A DNA stretch of 13,243 nt from CAZAMT01 sp964486145. GTDB taxonomy: Bacteria > Bacteroidota > Bacteroidia > Bacteroidales > JAAAOM01. Under the pieces are notes generated by a model. It ran no database searches. It was not told the origin of the DNA and saw only the letters and a program-made list of their open reading frames with translations. Positions 1 through 7,029 of the stretch are shown one piece after another. The stretch covers positions 1 to 13,243 of the forward strand of contig CAZAMT010000097.1 of the NCBI GenBank assembly GCA_964486145.1, given 5' to 3'. How positions within the stretch are numbered: the first letter of the stretch is position 1; every line of letters starts with the position of its first letter. Both the position numbers and the translations under genes were made by a program.

Positions 1-29
1 TGTTTCCTTAACTGTTACATGGGTTTAAA

Positions 30-79
30 ATTAAGTTAATTAAGTTATTGAGTTATTAAGTTAATTAAGTTATTGAGTT
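30..79. repeat. Perfect 25-bp tandem duplication
   Basis: Positions 30-54 and 55-79 are identical, giving exactly two head-to-tail copies of an AT-rich 25-bp unit. Each unit also contains the shorter word TTAAGTTA and a near-copy of it, so the stretch is internally repetitive. It lies in the 164-bp non-coding stretch past the 3' end of ispG. No ORF, promoter consensus or convincing hairpin was seen in the rest of 1-164. The neighbouring gene on the left is outside the window, so it could be a leader or a trailer for that gene, or simply slippage-prone sequence. Its function is not known. Confidence 0.9.
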
Positions 80-164
80 TATCCGGTAGTTCGTCGTAGA
101 AGAACCTTTAATAATCATGTGCGTGTGTTTTTAAAATATAATCATGGTCTGTTTCATTTTTTTA

Positions 165-2090
165 TCATACAGGATCTTTCCAATCGCCATTCAATTTGAT
201 TACTTTAACCAATTCATCAATGGCATGTTCTTCAGGAATATTTTTTTTAATTATTTCTTTGTTTTTATATAATGTTATTTTTCCTTTTTGTGCACCAACA
301 TAGCCATAGTCTGCATCGGCCATTTCACCCGGTCCATTCACAATGCATCCCATGATCCCAATTTTCAGGCCTTTCAGATGGGATGTGCTTTTTCTGATTT
401 TGGCAGTTGTTTCTTCCAGGTTAAATAATGTCCTGCCGCATCCCGGACAGGAAATGTATTCGGTTTTTGTTGTTCGCATCCTGGAAGCCTGTAATATGCC
501 AAAAGCCGTTTGGTTGATTTTTGATATTGAAATCTTTTCACTTACATTTTTCAGCCAGATTCCATCACCCAATCCATCAACAAACAATGGCCCGGTATCA
601 CATGCACTTTTCAACTGGAAACTTTCTGGGTCGGTTTCTGCGTATTCCCTTTGAAAGATAATGGGTGAAGAAATGGTTTTATTCATGAATTCAATGATAA
701 ACCGACGTTGTTCTGCAATTCCATTTTGATTTGAGGTTTTGCAAATGACAACCAATGTAGCATCGTTTTTTATTTTGGCCAATAATGCAGGTGTGATTTC
801 TTTAAATTCGATGATGATAAAATGCAAAAAATCAATTTGATTGTTATATTCCAGGTAAGTATCTCTGGTGAATAACGGATAGATGAATTGATTTTCGGAA
901 TTTAATTTCGTCCATTCATCAAATGGCATGATGATGCCCTTATGTTTTGGAAGACGGGGAAATGTCCTGAATGTGTCAATATATAAGAAATCAGCAGCAT
1001 TGTCATCGAATTTCCAGGTATTTTTAGCAGCAATAAAATGCCAACCAAAATCTTTTAACGATTGTAAATCTGTTTCAGCCAGATTTGGTATATCACCAAT
1101 AACCACCGGAACATTCTCATCACCTATAAAACTAACCGAACGGGTTTTTCTTCGTTGATATTCATATGGCTTTATCGGATATCTTTTAATTGGCGGTATT
1201 TCCTGGTGATTGGTAAAACTTTCAAAATGATTTACAATTTTCCGGGCCACCGGTATTTCTTTTTCGGGTGCTTCAGTGAGTGATACACGCACAGTTTCTC
1301 CAATTCCGTCTGCAAGCATGGCCCCAATCCCAACGGCTGATTTTATTCTGCCATCCTCGCCTTCTCCGGCCTCGGTGACTCCCAGATGTAATGGATAATC
1401 CATGTTTTCACTCATCATTTTTTCAACAAGCAGACGATTGGCATAAACCATGATCCGCGTATTGCTGGCTTTCATGGAAACAACAATGTTCTGGAAATCA
1501 AATTCTTCGCATATCCGAAGAAACTCCATAGCCGATTCTGCCATTCCTTCAGGGGTATCGCCGTACGTATCCATGATACGCTTTGAAAGCGACCCGTGAT
1601 TTACTCCAATTCGCAGTGCAGTATTGTTTTTCCTGCAAATTTCAATTAGCGGGGCAATGCGGATTTTTATTTTTTCAATTTCTTGTTTATGATTCTGTGT
1701 TGTATCGATGGATGCTCCAATGTTGTTATCAACGTAATTGCCAGGGTTAATTCGGACTTTGTCAACAAGCAAAGCAGCAATTTCAGCAGCTTTCGTACTG
1801 TAATGAATATCCGCGATGAGAGGGGCAGTGCAGCCCTTCATTTCTAACCTGGTTTTTATTTCATCAAGAATTTCGGCATCTTTTACACCAGGAGCTGTGA
1901 TTCGAACAAAATCTGCACCGGCATCAATAATTCGTTTACACTGGTCGACAGTTTTCTCAATATCCCTGGTTGAGGTATTTGTCATGCTTTGCAGACGAAT
2001 GGGAGACTTGCCGCCTATGGTTGAATTACCAATGCGCACAAGGCGTGAAACCCGTCGCTGATATTTTGTGAGACTTGAACTATATAGCAT
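165..2090 (-). CDS. ispG: 4-hydroxy-3-methylbut-2-enyl diphosphate synthase, long form with inserted domain
   Basis: IspG (GcpE) is the [4Fe-4S] enzyme of the MEP isoprenoid pathway. It converts 2-C-methyl-erythritol 2,4-cyclodiphosphate to HMBPP in the cytoplasm. The N-terminal TIM-barrel is seen at about residues 15-290, with GGKSPIRLQSMTNT near residue 28, VRINPGN at 113-119, RIGVNHGSLS at 161-170 and GVTEAGEGEDGRIKS at 238-252. The C-terminal iron-sulfur domain has CPGC at about 549-552 and MGCIVNGPGE at about 581-590, which give the three cluster Cys and the conserved Glu. About 230 residues between roughly 300 and 530 separate the two parts. This is the inserted domain of the long IspG form known in Bacteroidota and plants, and it explains the length of about 641 residues against about 370 in E. 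coli. The frame extends by one more codon to a TTG at 2093, but the adjacent ATG at 2090 is the better start. It stands alone, divergent from the PAP2-like gene. Confidence 0.97.
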   Translation of the reverse strand: MLYSSSLTKYQRRVSRLVRIGNSTIGGKSPIRLQSMTNTSTRDIEKTVDQCKRIIDAGADFVRITAPGVKDAEILDEIKTRLEMKGCTAPLIADIHYSTKAAEIAALLVDKVRINPGNYVDNNIGASIDTTQNHKQEIEKIKIRIAPLIEICRKNNTALRIGVNHGSLSKRIMDTYGDTPEGMAESAMEFLRICEEFDFQNIVVSMKASNTRIMVYANRLLVEKMMSENMDYPLHLGVTEAGEGEDGRIKSAVGIGAMLADGIGETVRVSLTEAPEKEIPVARKIVNHFESFTNHQEIPPIKRYPIKPYEYQRRKTRSVSFIGDENVPVVIGDIPNLAETDLQSLKDFGWHFIAAKNTWKFDDNAADFLYIDTFRTFPRLPKHKGIIMPFDEWTKLNSENQFIYPLFTRDTYLEYNNQIDFLHFIIIEFKEITPALLAKIKNDATLVVICKTSNQNGIAEQRRFIIEFMNKTISSPIIFQREYAETDPESFQLKSACDTGPLFVDGLGDGIWLKNVSEKISISKINQTAFGILQASRMRTTKTEYISCPGCGRTLFNLEETTAKIRKSTSHLKGLKIGIMGCIVNGPGEMADADYGYVGAQKGKITLYKNKEIIKKNIPEEHAIDELVKVIKLNGDWKDPV

Positions 2091-2112
2091 CAATTCATTT
2101 CTGTTGGATAAG

Positions 2113-2120
2113 CGAAGGTA
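2113..2120 (-). promoter_or_regulatory. Possible -7 element of the ispG promoter
   Basis: On the minus strand this reads TACCTTCG, one mismatch from the Bacteroidota -7 consensus TAnnTTTG. It lies 22 bp upstream of the ispG ATG, which would give a short leader. I could not find a good TTTG at the -33 position, so this is a weak call made by position and partial match only. Confidence 0.25.
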
Positions 2121-2311
2121 ATATTTATTGATAATATGTTAACGGATTGTATTCATTGAAAACGTATATTTAAATAAATTGAAGGATAAACGATGCACAA
2201 GGTTGTTAGAAGTGCATTTTTCCGGCCATTTTGATAATTGAACCTTGCGATTGGTACTCAAATTTTAAGATAATAAATGGCATTACATAGAGGTTTTGTG
2301 ACAGGTTTATT

Positions 2312-2319
2312 TATTTTTG
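2312..2319 (+). promoter_or_regulatory. Bacteroidota-type -7 element for the PAP2-like gene
   Basis: The sequence TATTTTTG matches the TAnnTTTG consensus used by the primary sigma factor of Bacteroidota. It ends 18 bp before the ATG at 2338, so transcription would begin about 10 bp before the start codon. A TTTG lies upstream at 2295-2298, but its 13-bp spacing is shorter than usual for a -33 box. The element overlaps the alternative TTG start at 2317, which argues that translation begins at 2338 instead. The rest of the 2091-2337 spacer shows nothing else that I can support. Confidence 0.45.
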
Positions 2320-2337
2320 CGGCTTAAACCTGAACAA

Positions 2338-2946
2338 ATGTTGCTTAAAATTGCACGGACGATTTCGGTTTTGTTTCATCCCATCATTATGCCCACCATA
2401 GGGTTACTGATTTTATTTAATACGCATAGCATTTTGGTCTATACTTATCCATCAGTAAAAAGGGCTATCTATATCATTACATTTTTTGGAACTTCTGTAC
2501 TTCCACTTAGTTTTATTCCCTTTTTCTTGTATTCAAAATTCATGAATAATGTGTTTATGAATGAAAGAAAGGAAAGAGTTATTCCATTTCTGATTACAAC
2601 ATTCCTATATTTTTTCACCTATTTTTTAATCTGGAGGTTTCCACTTTCTGATTTTGTAAAGCAGTTTTTACTGGCTTGTGCTGTAAGCATTGGTCTGGTA
2701 TCATTAATTTCTTTTATTTGGAAAATAAGTGTCCACATGGTCGGAATTGGTGGAATTGTGGGGTTACTCATAAGTTTAATGATTCAAGAAAATGCCAACA
2801 TTCTTGTTTATCTGGTTCCTGCCTTACTGGTAGGCGGTTTGGTAGGATCATCAAGGCTTTTGTTGCAAACGCATAATCCACCACAGATTTATGCAGGCTT
2901 CTTGCTCGGTTTGTTATCCATGGTTTTATTTTTGCTTGTTATTTAA
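2338..2946 (+). CDS. PAP2-like integral membrane protein (possible lipid phosphatase)
   Basis: A 202-residue, very hydrophobic protein with about six predicted membrane segments. It carries remnants of the three motifs of the PAP2 (type 2 phosphatidic acid phosphatase) superfamily. NERKERVIPF at about residues 75-84 fits a KxxxxxxRP-like first motif. KISVHMVG at about 129-136 matches the S-x-x-H second motif in degenerate form (usual PSGH, here SVH). SSRLLLQTHNPPQIYAG at about 172-187 matches the third motif SRxxxxxHxxxDxxxG, with Gln where Asp is usual. The family dephosphorylates lipid phosphates such as phosphatidic acid or undecaprenyl diphosphate. The substrate here, and even activity, are uncertain because motifs 1 and 2 are weak. 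An in-frame TTG at 2317 would add 7 residues, but the ATG is preferred because a promoter element covers the TTG. The gene is single and divergent from ispG, and its 3' end overlaps the convergent glycosyltransferase by 4 bp. Confidence 0.72.
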   Translation: MLLKIARTISVLFHPIIMPTIGLLILFNTHSILVYTYPSVKRAIYIITFFGTSVLPLSFIPFFLYSKFMNNVFMNERKERVIPFLITTFLYFFTYFLIWRFPLSDFVKQFLLACAVSIGLVSLISFIWKISVHMVGIGGIVGLLISLMIQENANILVYLVPALLVGGLVGSSRLLLQTHNPPQIYAGFLLGLLSMVLFLLVI

Positions 2947-4007
2947 AAGTCAGGAATGCTGGTAATATCAAATTGCTGGTAATTAACAGGTATATCGAAA
3001 GTTAGAAATTTTTCTGCCTGGGGTAAATTAAGTTTATCCTGGTGTTGCGTAACAAAAAGCTTTCTTTTACTCATCCGCTTCCCAAGATATTCTTGTTCTG
3101 TTTGTCCGGGGGTTGGCACCAGCAATGCAGTTTTTTGAAGTGAAATAAGGTCCATGATGGATGAATATCCGGACCTGCAAATAATAAACTTTGAATGCAG
3201 CACGAGGTATTTTAACTGGGCTGTTGGCAAATGAGGTACAATATAAACATTTCCTGTTTTTTCCGTATCTGTTTCCATCCATGGTTGACCACAAAGCAAT
3301 AAACAGGATTTTTGAGACTGCCTGAAATGGTGTAAAACAATTTGCTGAAAAACGGATCGCTGCGGCTCCGGCCCTGAAATCACCGCCAGCCATTCAAATT
3401 CAGGCATGCTGTCTGGCTGCTCGGCTTTTACATATGTAAATCTTGACAATATCCCGATGTACCGGATATTTTTGATTTTACCGGAATGCTTAGATAAATT
3501 TCCGGATAAATGCAATACAGGATCATCCGGTATCCAGCAATGGTTAAAACGATGAATAAGGGACTGAATAATCTTTTTAAGAACCCATTCAAGGAGGATT
3601 AGATGCTTTGGTAGTTTTGGGGAAACCTGGTGGGTGATAAAGTAGTTTTTTGTTCGGGAAGTAAAACAGCCATACCGATTATCGGAAATGACAACAGATA
3701 TGTGGTATTTTCCAACAATCTTTTTTAATTGTTGATGTTCAATAAAAATGCTTTGGAAAAATTTTGGAATTTGAAAAAGCATTTTTAACCACAGGTTCTT
3801 TCTTGAGTACATTATTTTAACCGAAGGGAAAAGGATAAATGTAACTTCTGGAAATTCCGGTTTCAAAATAGCGAGCAAATCATGGTTGACTGCAAAAATA
3901 ACGTTATATCCTTTATTGATAAGATTGTATGCAACCGGAACACATCGTGTAGCATGTCCCAACCCCCAGGTCAGCGGACAAATCAATACGTTTTTTTGAT
4001 TTTGCAA
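2943..4007 (-). CDS. GT28/GT-B-like glycosyltransferase
   Basis: A 354-residue protein with the GT-B layout of the MurG/UGT-like glycosyltransferases. The N-terminal half starts with VLICPLTWGLGHATR (residues 7-21), a glycine-rich loop after the first beta strand that resembles the acceptor-side loop of MurG-type enzymes. The C-terminal half has a sugar-nucleotide binding region: LAVISGPEPQR at 207-217, VPHLP at 257-261, CRSGYSSIMDLISLQKTALL at 277-296 and PTPGQTEQEYLG at 298-309. No signal peptide or strong membrane anchor is seen, so it probably works on the cytoplasmic side. Donor and acceptor are not known. The start is a TTG at 4007: an in-frame TGA lies only two codons upstream (4014-4016), and no ATG precedes the conserved first strand. 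The gene starts 11 bp after the radical SAM gene ends, which suggests translational coupling as the last gene of a four-gene operon. Confidence 0.8.
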   Translation of the reverse strand: MQNQKNVLICPLTWGLGHATRCVPVAYNLINKGYNVIFAVNHDLLAILKPEFPEVTFILFPSVKIMYSRKNLWLKMLFQIPKFFQSIFIEHQQLKKIVGKYHISVVISDNRYGCFTSRTKNYFITHQVSPKLPKHLILLEWVLKKIIQSLIHRFNHCWIPDDPVLHLSGNLSKHSGKIKNIRYIGILSRFTYVKAEQPDSMPEFEWLAVISGPEPQRSVFQQIVLHHFRQSQKSCLLLCGQPWMETDTEKTGNVYIVPHLPTAQLKYLVLHSKFIICRSGYSSIMDLISLQKTALLVPTPGQTEQEYLGKRMSKRKLFVTQHQDKLNLPQAEKFLTFDIPVNYQQFDITSIPDF

Positions 4008-4018
4008 TGTATTTCAGT

Positions 4019-4801
4019 TTATGATGACACAATCACATCAATTCCTGTTTTTTTTACCAACATGGCAATTTCATGTAGTTTGGTTACAGGTATTTTTTCC
4101 AATCCCGACATGGGAGTGCTTCGGGCAATGCTGTATATCATCACTTGTTTTGGTTTAATTTCTTTTAAAATATCCAGCCATTGGGCGATTTCTTCATCAG
4201 TTGTATTGTCAATTTGGTTTTCTTCCTGACCATTTTTTGTTCTGACAAAAAGCGTTTGAATGATGACATTTGAATCAAATGATTTCAAATTGTTCAGAAG
4301 CTTTTCCAAACTAAATTTACCCATTGGTTGATTCATTTTATGAATTGTTTCTTCCAATGCTGAATCCAGTTTTAGAATATTTAAATCTACTTCTTTCAAT
4401 GCATGAATAATTGAATCGTTGAAATTCATCGATGCATTTGATAAGACGGCAATTTTAGCATTGGGATACAATTCATTCCTAATTTCAATGGTATCAGCAA
4501 TTATGCTGGCAAATTCAGGATGGAGCGTTGGCTCTCCATTACCCGCGAAAGTGATGACATCGATTTTTTCCTTTGATGAAACGGCATATTTAAGTCTTTT
4601 CCTGAGTTTTCTTTTTACAGTATTCCGTTCTGGAAATTTTGCTGTACTATTTGTGTTTTTTGTCCAGCCACACTCGCAATAAATGCAATTAAAATTACAT
4701 ACTTTGCAATCCGTTGGCAACAGATTTATACCCAGCGAGTTACCTAATCTTCTGCTTGGGATTGGTCCAAAAATAATGCTATTAAACAAAAATGTTTCCA
4801 T
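4019..4801 (-). CDS. Radical SAM protein, COG0731 type
   Basis: A 260-residue cytoplasmic radical SAM enzyme. The [4Fe-4S] cluster motif CxxxCxxC is at C35, C39 and C42, inside KVCNFNCIYCECGW. Extra cysteines C32 and C44 flank it. The SAM-binding glycine motif appears as FAGNGEPTLHPEF at about residues 85-97. SNAS at 121-124 and LKLDS at 143-147 fit later barrel strands. The N-terminal phrase GPIPSRRLGNSLGINLLP is typical of the COG0731 family, which is related to the wyosine tRNA-modifying enzymes. The Bacteroidota members have no assigned reaction that I know. Length is close to a bare partial TIM barrel, without the usual SPASM-type accessory domain. ATG at 4801. It lies 32 bp after the amidohydrolase and 11 bp before the glycosyltransferase, so the three are probably co-transcribed. 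Confidence 0.85.
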   Translation of the reverse strand: METFLFNSIIFGPIPSRRLGNSLGINLLPTDCKVCNFNCIYCECGWTKNTNSTAKFPERNTVKRKLRKRLKYAVSSKEKIDVITFAGNGEPTLHPEFASIIADTIEIRNELYPNAKIAVLSNASMNFNDSIIHALKEVDLNILKLDSALEETIHKMNQPMGKFSLEKLLNNLKSFDSNVIIQTLFVRTKNGQEENQIDNTTDEEIAQWLDILKEIKPKQVMIYSIARSTPMSGLEKIPVTKLHEIAMLVKKTGIDVIVSS

Positions 4802-4833
4802 CCAGTCCTCTTGATATTTGCCGAATTTAATAA

Positions 4834-6012
4834 TTAACTCGCTATGACCCTAATCTTGCTACTTTTTGTAAGACAATTTTTTTGAAAATCAAAATTTTCA
4901 ATGAGATTGATTCCCGGAGTTTTTCCAACTTCTAAGGAACCAAAATTATTCTCCATATTCAGTGCCTTTGCCCCATTCAGGCAAGCCCAAATGATGATTT
5001 CTTCAAACGGAATTTCTGGAAAATGCTCGGTGATGGTTTTCATTTCTTCCAGAATGGAAAGCTTTTCGTTTGATGAAAGGCTGTCTGTGCCGATTGCTAC
5101 TTTTTCTTTATTTGTGAAAAAAAGATTAAGTTCAGGCAGGCGATTTTCAATGTATAGATTTGAGTTAGGACAGGTAATCCAGTAAAGTCTGTCTGACAAG
5201 CTTTCAGACAAATAAGATACTTGTGCTTCATTAATAAATGTATTGTGAACCAGCAAAATATTATTGTGCGACGGCAAAGATTTGGTTAAGTTATATAGAA
5301 AATTTTTTCCTGTATTTATAATGTCGGTAGTAGTTATATCCAGGGATTCATAAAAATCAGAGAACGGGCCTGAATGACTCTCTAAAAAAATTTGTTCATG
5401 CTTTGATTCCAGAAAATGTAATGAGTAAATATTGCTTTGTATTTTTAACTGGTTTATTAGCTGTTTTGAGGTGGAATAAAATGCATGTGGTGAAAGAGAA
5501 CCCTCCAATCCAAATTGTCCAAGTTCTTTCAATAAAGTTTTGCCTTCATTGATTTTTTGAATTGCTTCTGCACCAATAGCTGAAAATAATTCAATAAATG
5601 TAAAATAGTCAATGCTGCTCTCTGATTTAATTTTGAAGGTATCGTTCCTATTCGAAATATCTCCTGCTGCAACGATGCCTTCCATGCGCATTGCCCGGTC
5701 AGCATGCATTGCTGCTTGTTCAATATCAATTTCTAAGTGTCTGAATTCTCTTATATGGTTTATAAACCCAATCAAACCAGTATGTTGAAGAACACTGGAT
5801 TTTAAATGAGAAAGTTCCAAATGACAGTGTGCATTAATGAATCCTGGTATCAAAACACCATTGAAAAACTCAAGATTAGCAATTTCCTTAAATTGACCAT
5901 TTGAATTGTCGAGGATATCTAAAATCTCATTATCATCAGACAACACTATAATCCCATTTTTGATAGGCGGCGATGATACAGGAAAAATATAGTTTGCAGC
6001 TATCTTCCTCAT
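4834..6012 (-). CDS. Amidohydrolase-superfamily metal-dependent deaminase/hydrolase
   Basis: A 392-residue member of the amidohydrolase superfamily, in the branch of cytosine, SAH/MTA and aminodeoxyfutalosine deaminases. The metal-binding HxH is at H62/H64 in IPGFINAHCHLELSHL. SPHAFYS at 174-180 resembles the SPHAPYS substrate-loop motif of the branch. H199 in SLHFLES is the likely next metal ligand, H256 in LLVHN a further active-site His, and D310 in IGTDSLSSNEKLSILEEM the catalytic metal-binding Asp. The set looks complete, so the enzyme is probably active. The C-terminal GSLEVGKTPGINLI is the usual composite beta-sandwich segment. Substrate is not identifiable from sequence. The HCHLELSHL phrase is shared with aminodeoxyfutalosine deaminase-like proteins, but no other futalosine pathway gene is visible here. 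ATG at 6012 lies 22 bp after the DUF4296 gene. Confidence 0.85.
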   Translation of the reverse strand: MRKIAANYIFPVSSPPIKNGIIVLSDDNEILDILDNSNGQFKEIANLEFFNGVLIPGFINAHCHLELSHLKSSVLQHTGLIGFINHIREFRHLEIDIEQAAMHADRAMRMEGIVAAGDISNRNDTFKIKSESSIDYFTFIELFSAIGAEAIQKINEGKTLLKELGQFGLEGSLSPHAFYSTSKQLINQLKIQSNIYSLHFLESKHEQIFLESHSGPFSDFYESLDITTTDIINTGKNFLYNLTKSLPSHNNILLVHNTFINEAQVSYLSESLSDRLYWITCPNSNLYIENRLPELNLFFTNKEKVAIGTDSLSSNEKLSILEEMKTITEHFPEIPFEEIIIWACLNGAKALNMENNFGSLEVGKTPGINLIENFDFQKNCLTKSSKIRVIAS

Positions 6013-6034
6013 AGATAGATTTAAAATATAGAAA

Positions 6035-6781
6035 TCACGGCAGAGGTTTGTAAGCTATCGATATATTTTCAACAACCGCATGCTTGGTGAACGTGCTGTC
6101 CTGATTTCCATGACTAATAAAACTTCCACGTAGGAAAGCATTTTCATATTTCATAAGTCTTTTGGTTACTGTATAGCGTTCGGAATGGTTTGTTTTTTTT
6201 AAGTCAATAATACGTTCATTAAATTTTCTGCCATCCTTCGTTCCGTCATCATACCAGAAATAGGATATAAACTGCGGTTTTTTTGTTTCATCATCGGGGA
6301 ATATGCGAACATTTACCGATATACGATAAGATCCGGGTTTGACCGGGATATTAAAATGTATTTTACTTCTCCCACTATCTTGCGGAAGTAGATACTTTTT
6401 TGATTTGGTCCACAGTTCCTCTTCCTCAAGTTCAAGTTCTTTATCACGTAATTCGGCAGCTTCTGCTTCCATTTTACTAAGCCTGGTAAGCACCTCTTCA
6501 TAAACAACATCCATCTTTTTCGGTCTTGCTGTTAAATATTCCATTGTTGAATCAAACGCTATACGGGTAACTTGATGTTTATCAAATATTGTTTGGTAAT
6601 AAGCTGCTGAATCTATCTCTTCAATGTTCATATTTATGATTCCACGACTGGTAAAAATTGCATCGGCAAGGTGCAAATCAACAATTAGGGGAACCAGTTT
6701 TTCTTTTTTAATAAAAAAATCAGGCTTATGTTTGCATGATGAAAAAATGACTATAAAAAGGATGAATGCAACGTTCTTCAT
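6035..6781 (-). CDS. DUF4296 lipoprotein
   Basis: A 248-residue exported protein with a lipoprotein signal: a short charged start (MKN), a hydrophobic core, and a lipobox IFSSC with the modified Cys at residue 16. Residues about 25-105 fit DUF4296, a family largely limited to Bacteroidota. The recognisable phrases are PLIVDLHLADAIF, IFDKHQVTRIAFDSTMEYL and VYEEVLTRL. A short, highly charged helix rich in Glu (about 100-125) follows and may form a coiled coil. The C-terminal part (about 140-248) has alternating strand-like segments and is not recognised. It is likely anchored in the cell envelope by lipid. Function is unknown for the family. It appears to be the first gene of the operon with the amidohydrolase, radical SAM and glycosyltransferase genes. 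No clear promoter was seen in 6782-6840. Confidence 0.8.
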   Translation of the reverse strand: MKNVAFILFIVIFSSCKHKPDFFIKKEKLVPLIVDLHLADAIFTSRGIINMNIEEIDSAAYYQTIFDKHQVTRIAFDSTMEYLTARPKKMDVVYEEVLTRLSKMEAEAAELRDKELELEEEELWTKSKKYLLPQDSGRSKIHFNIPVKPGSYRISVNVRIFPDDETKKPQFISYFWYDDGTKDGRKFNERIIDLKKTNHSERYTVTKRLMKYENAFLRGSFISHGNQDSTFTKHAVVENISIAYKPLP

Positions 6782-6840
6782 TCAGAAAGTTTTTAAGCTT
6801 ATTCATTTATAAATTATTTACAATCGACTGTTTACGATTA

Positions 6841-6877
6841 AGTTACACTACCTTTTCTGTGAAAAGAAAGTGTAACT
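6841..6877. repeat. Strong intergenic inverted repeat (two-part hairpin)
   Basis: Outer arms AGTTACACT (6841-6849) and AGTGTAACT (6869-6877) are perfectly complementary. Inner arms CTTTTC (6852-6857) and GAAAAG (6861-6866) close over a TGT loop. Only a 2x2 internal mismatch (AC/AA) separates the two stems, so 15 base pairs form in 37 nt. It sits about 150 bp past the porP/sprF stop and 60 bp before the lipoprotein start, both on the minus strand. No clear T tract follows on either strand, so it is not a textbook intrinsic terminator. It could still end the giant-gene transcript, act as a 5' leader structure or operator for the lipoprotein operon, or be a dispersed palindromic element. Confidence 0.75.
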
Positions 6878-7029
6878 AAACCGGGCTAATACAGCCTTTG
6901 GCGGCACAAGCTCTGCTGTTTCATAATTTAATATTATAACTTATGAATAGGGCAGGTTAAATTCAATATGCCATTAATATTGTTAATACAACAAAATTAA
7001 GGCTAAGATCTGAATTTTTGCTAATAAAA

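Noticed and set aside
343..2061. Several plus-strand ORFs inside ispG (for example 343-654 and 1816-2061)
   Set aside because: They lie antisense to a confidently identified gene, have no family resemblance, and are explained by codon bias on the opposite strand.
165..2090. Gene fusion or insertion event in ispG, suggested by its length of about 641 residues
   Set aside because: The inserted middle domain is a known normal trait of the long IspG form in Bacteroidota.
3067..3393. A 108-codon minus-strand ORF within the glycosyltransferase gene
   Set aside because: It is out of frame with the GT gene and has no recognisable motif. The GT frame over the same bases carries clear family motifs.
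2943..4007. Naming the glycosyltransferase murG
   Set aside because: It shares the GT-B/GT28 outline but lacks convincing MurG motifs, and it is not in a division and cell-wall cluster.
4834..6012. Naming the amidohydrolase as aminodeoxyfutalosine deaminase (mqnX) and the radical SAM as mqnE or mqnC
   Set aside because: The deaminase-type motifs are compatible. However, the radical SAM protein is shorter and of the COG0731 type, and no other futalosine pathway gene is present.
6913..6955. A second inverted repeat with arms TTCATAA (6920-6926) and TTATGAA (6941-6947), flanked by CTGC and GCAG
   Set aside because: The arms are AT-rich with a 14-nt loop and broken outer pairing. In a spacer this AT-rich, such a palindrome is expected by chance.
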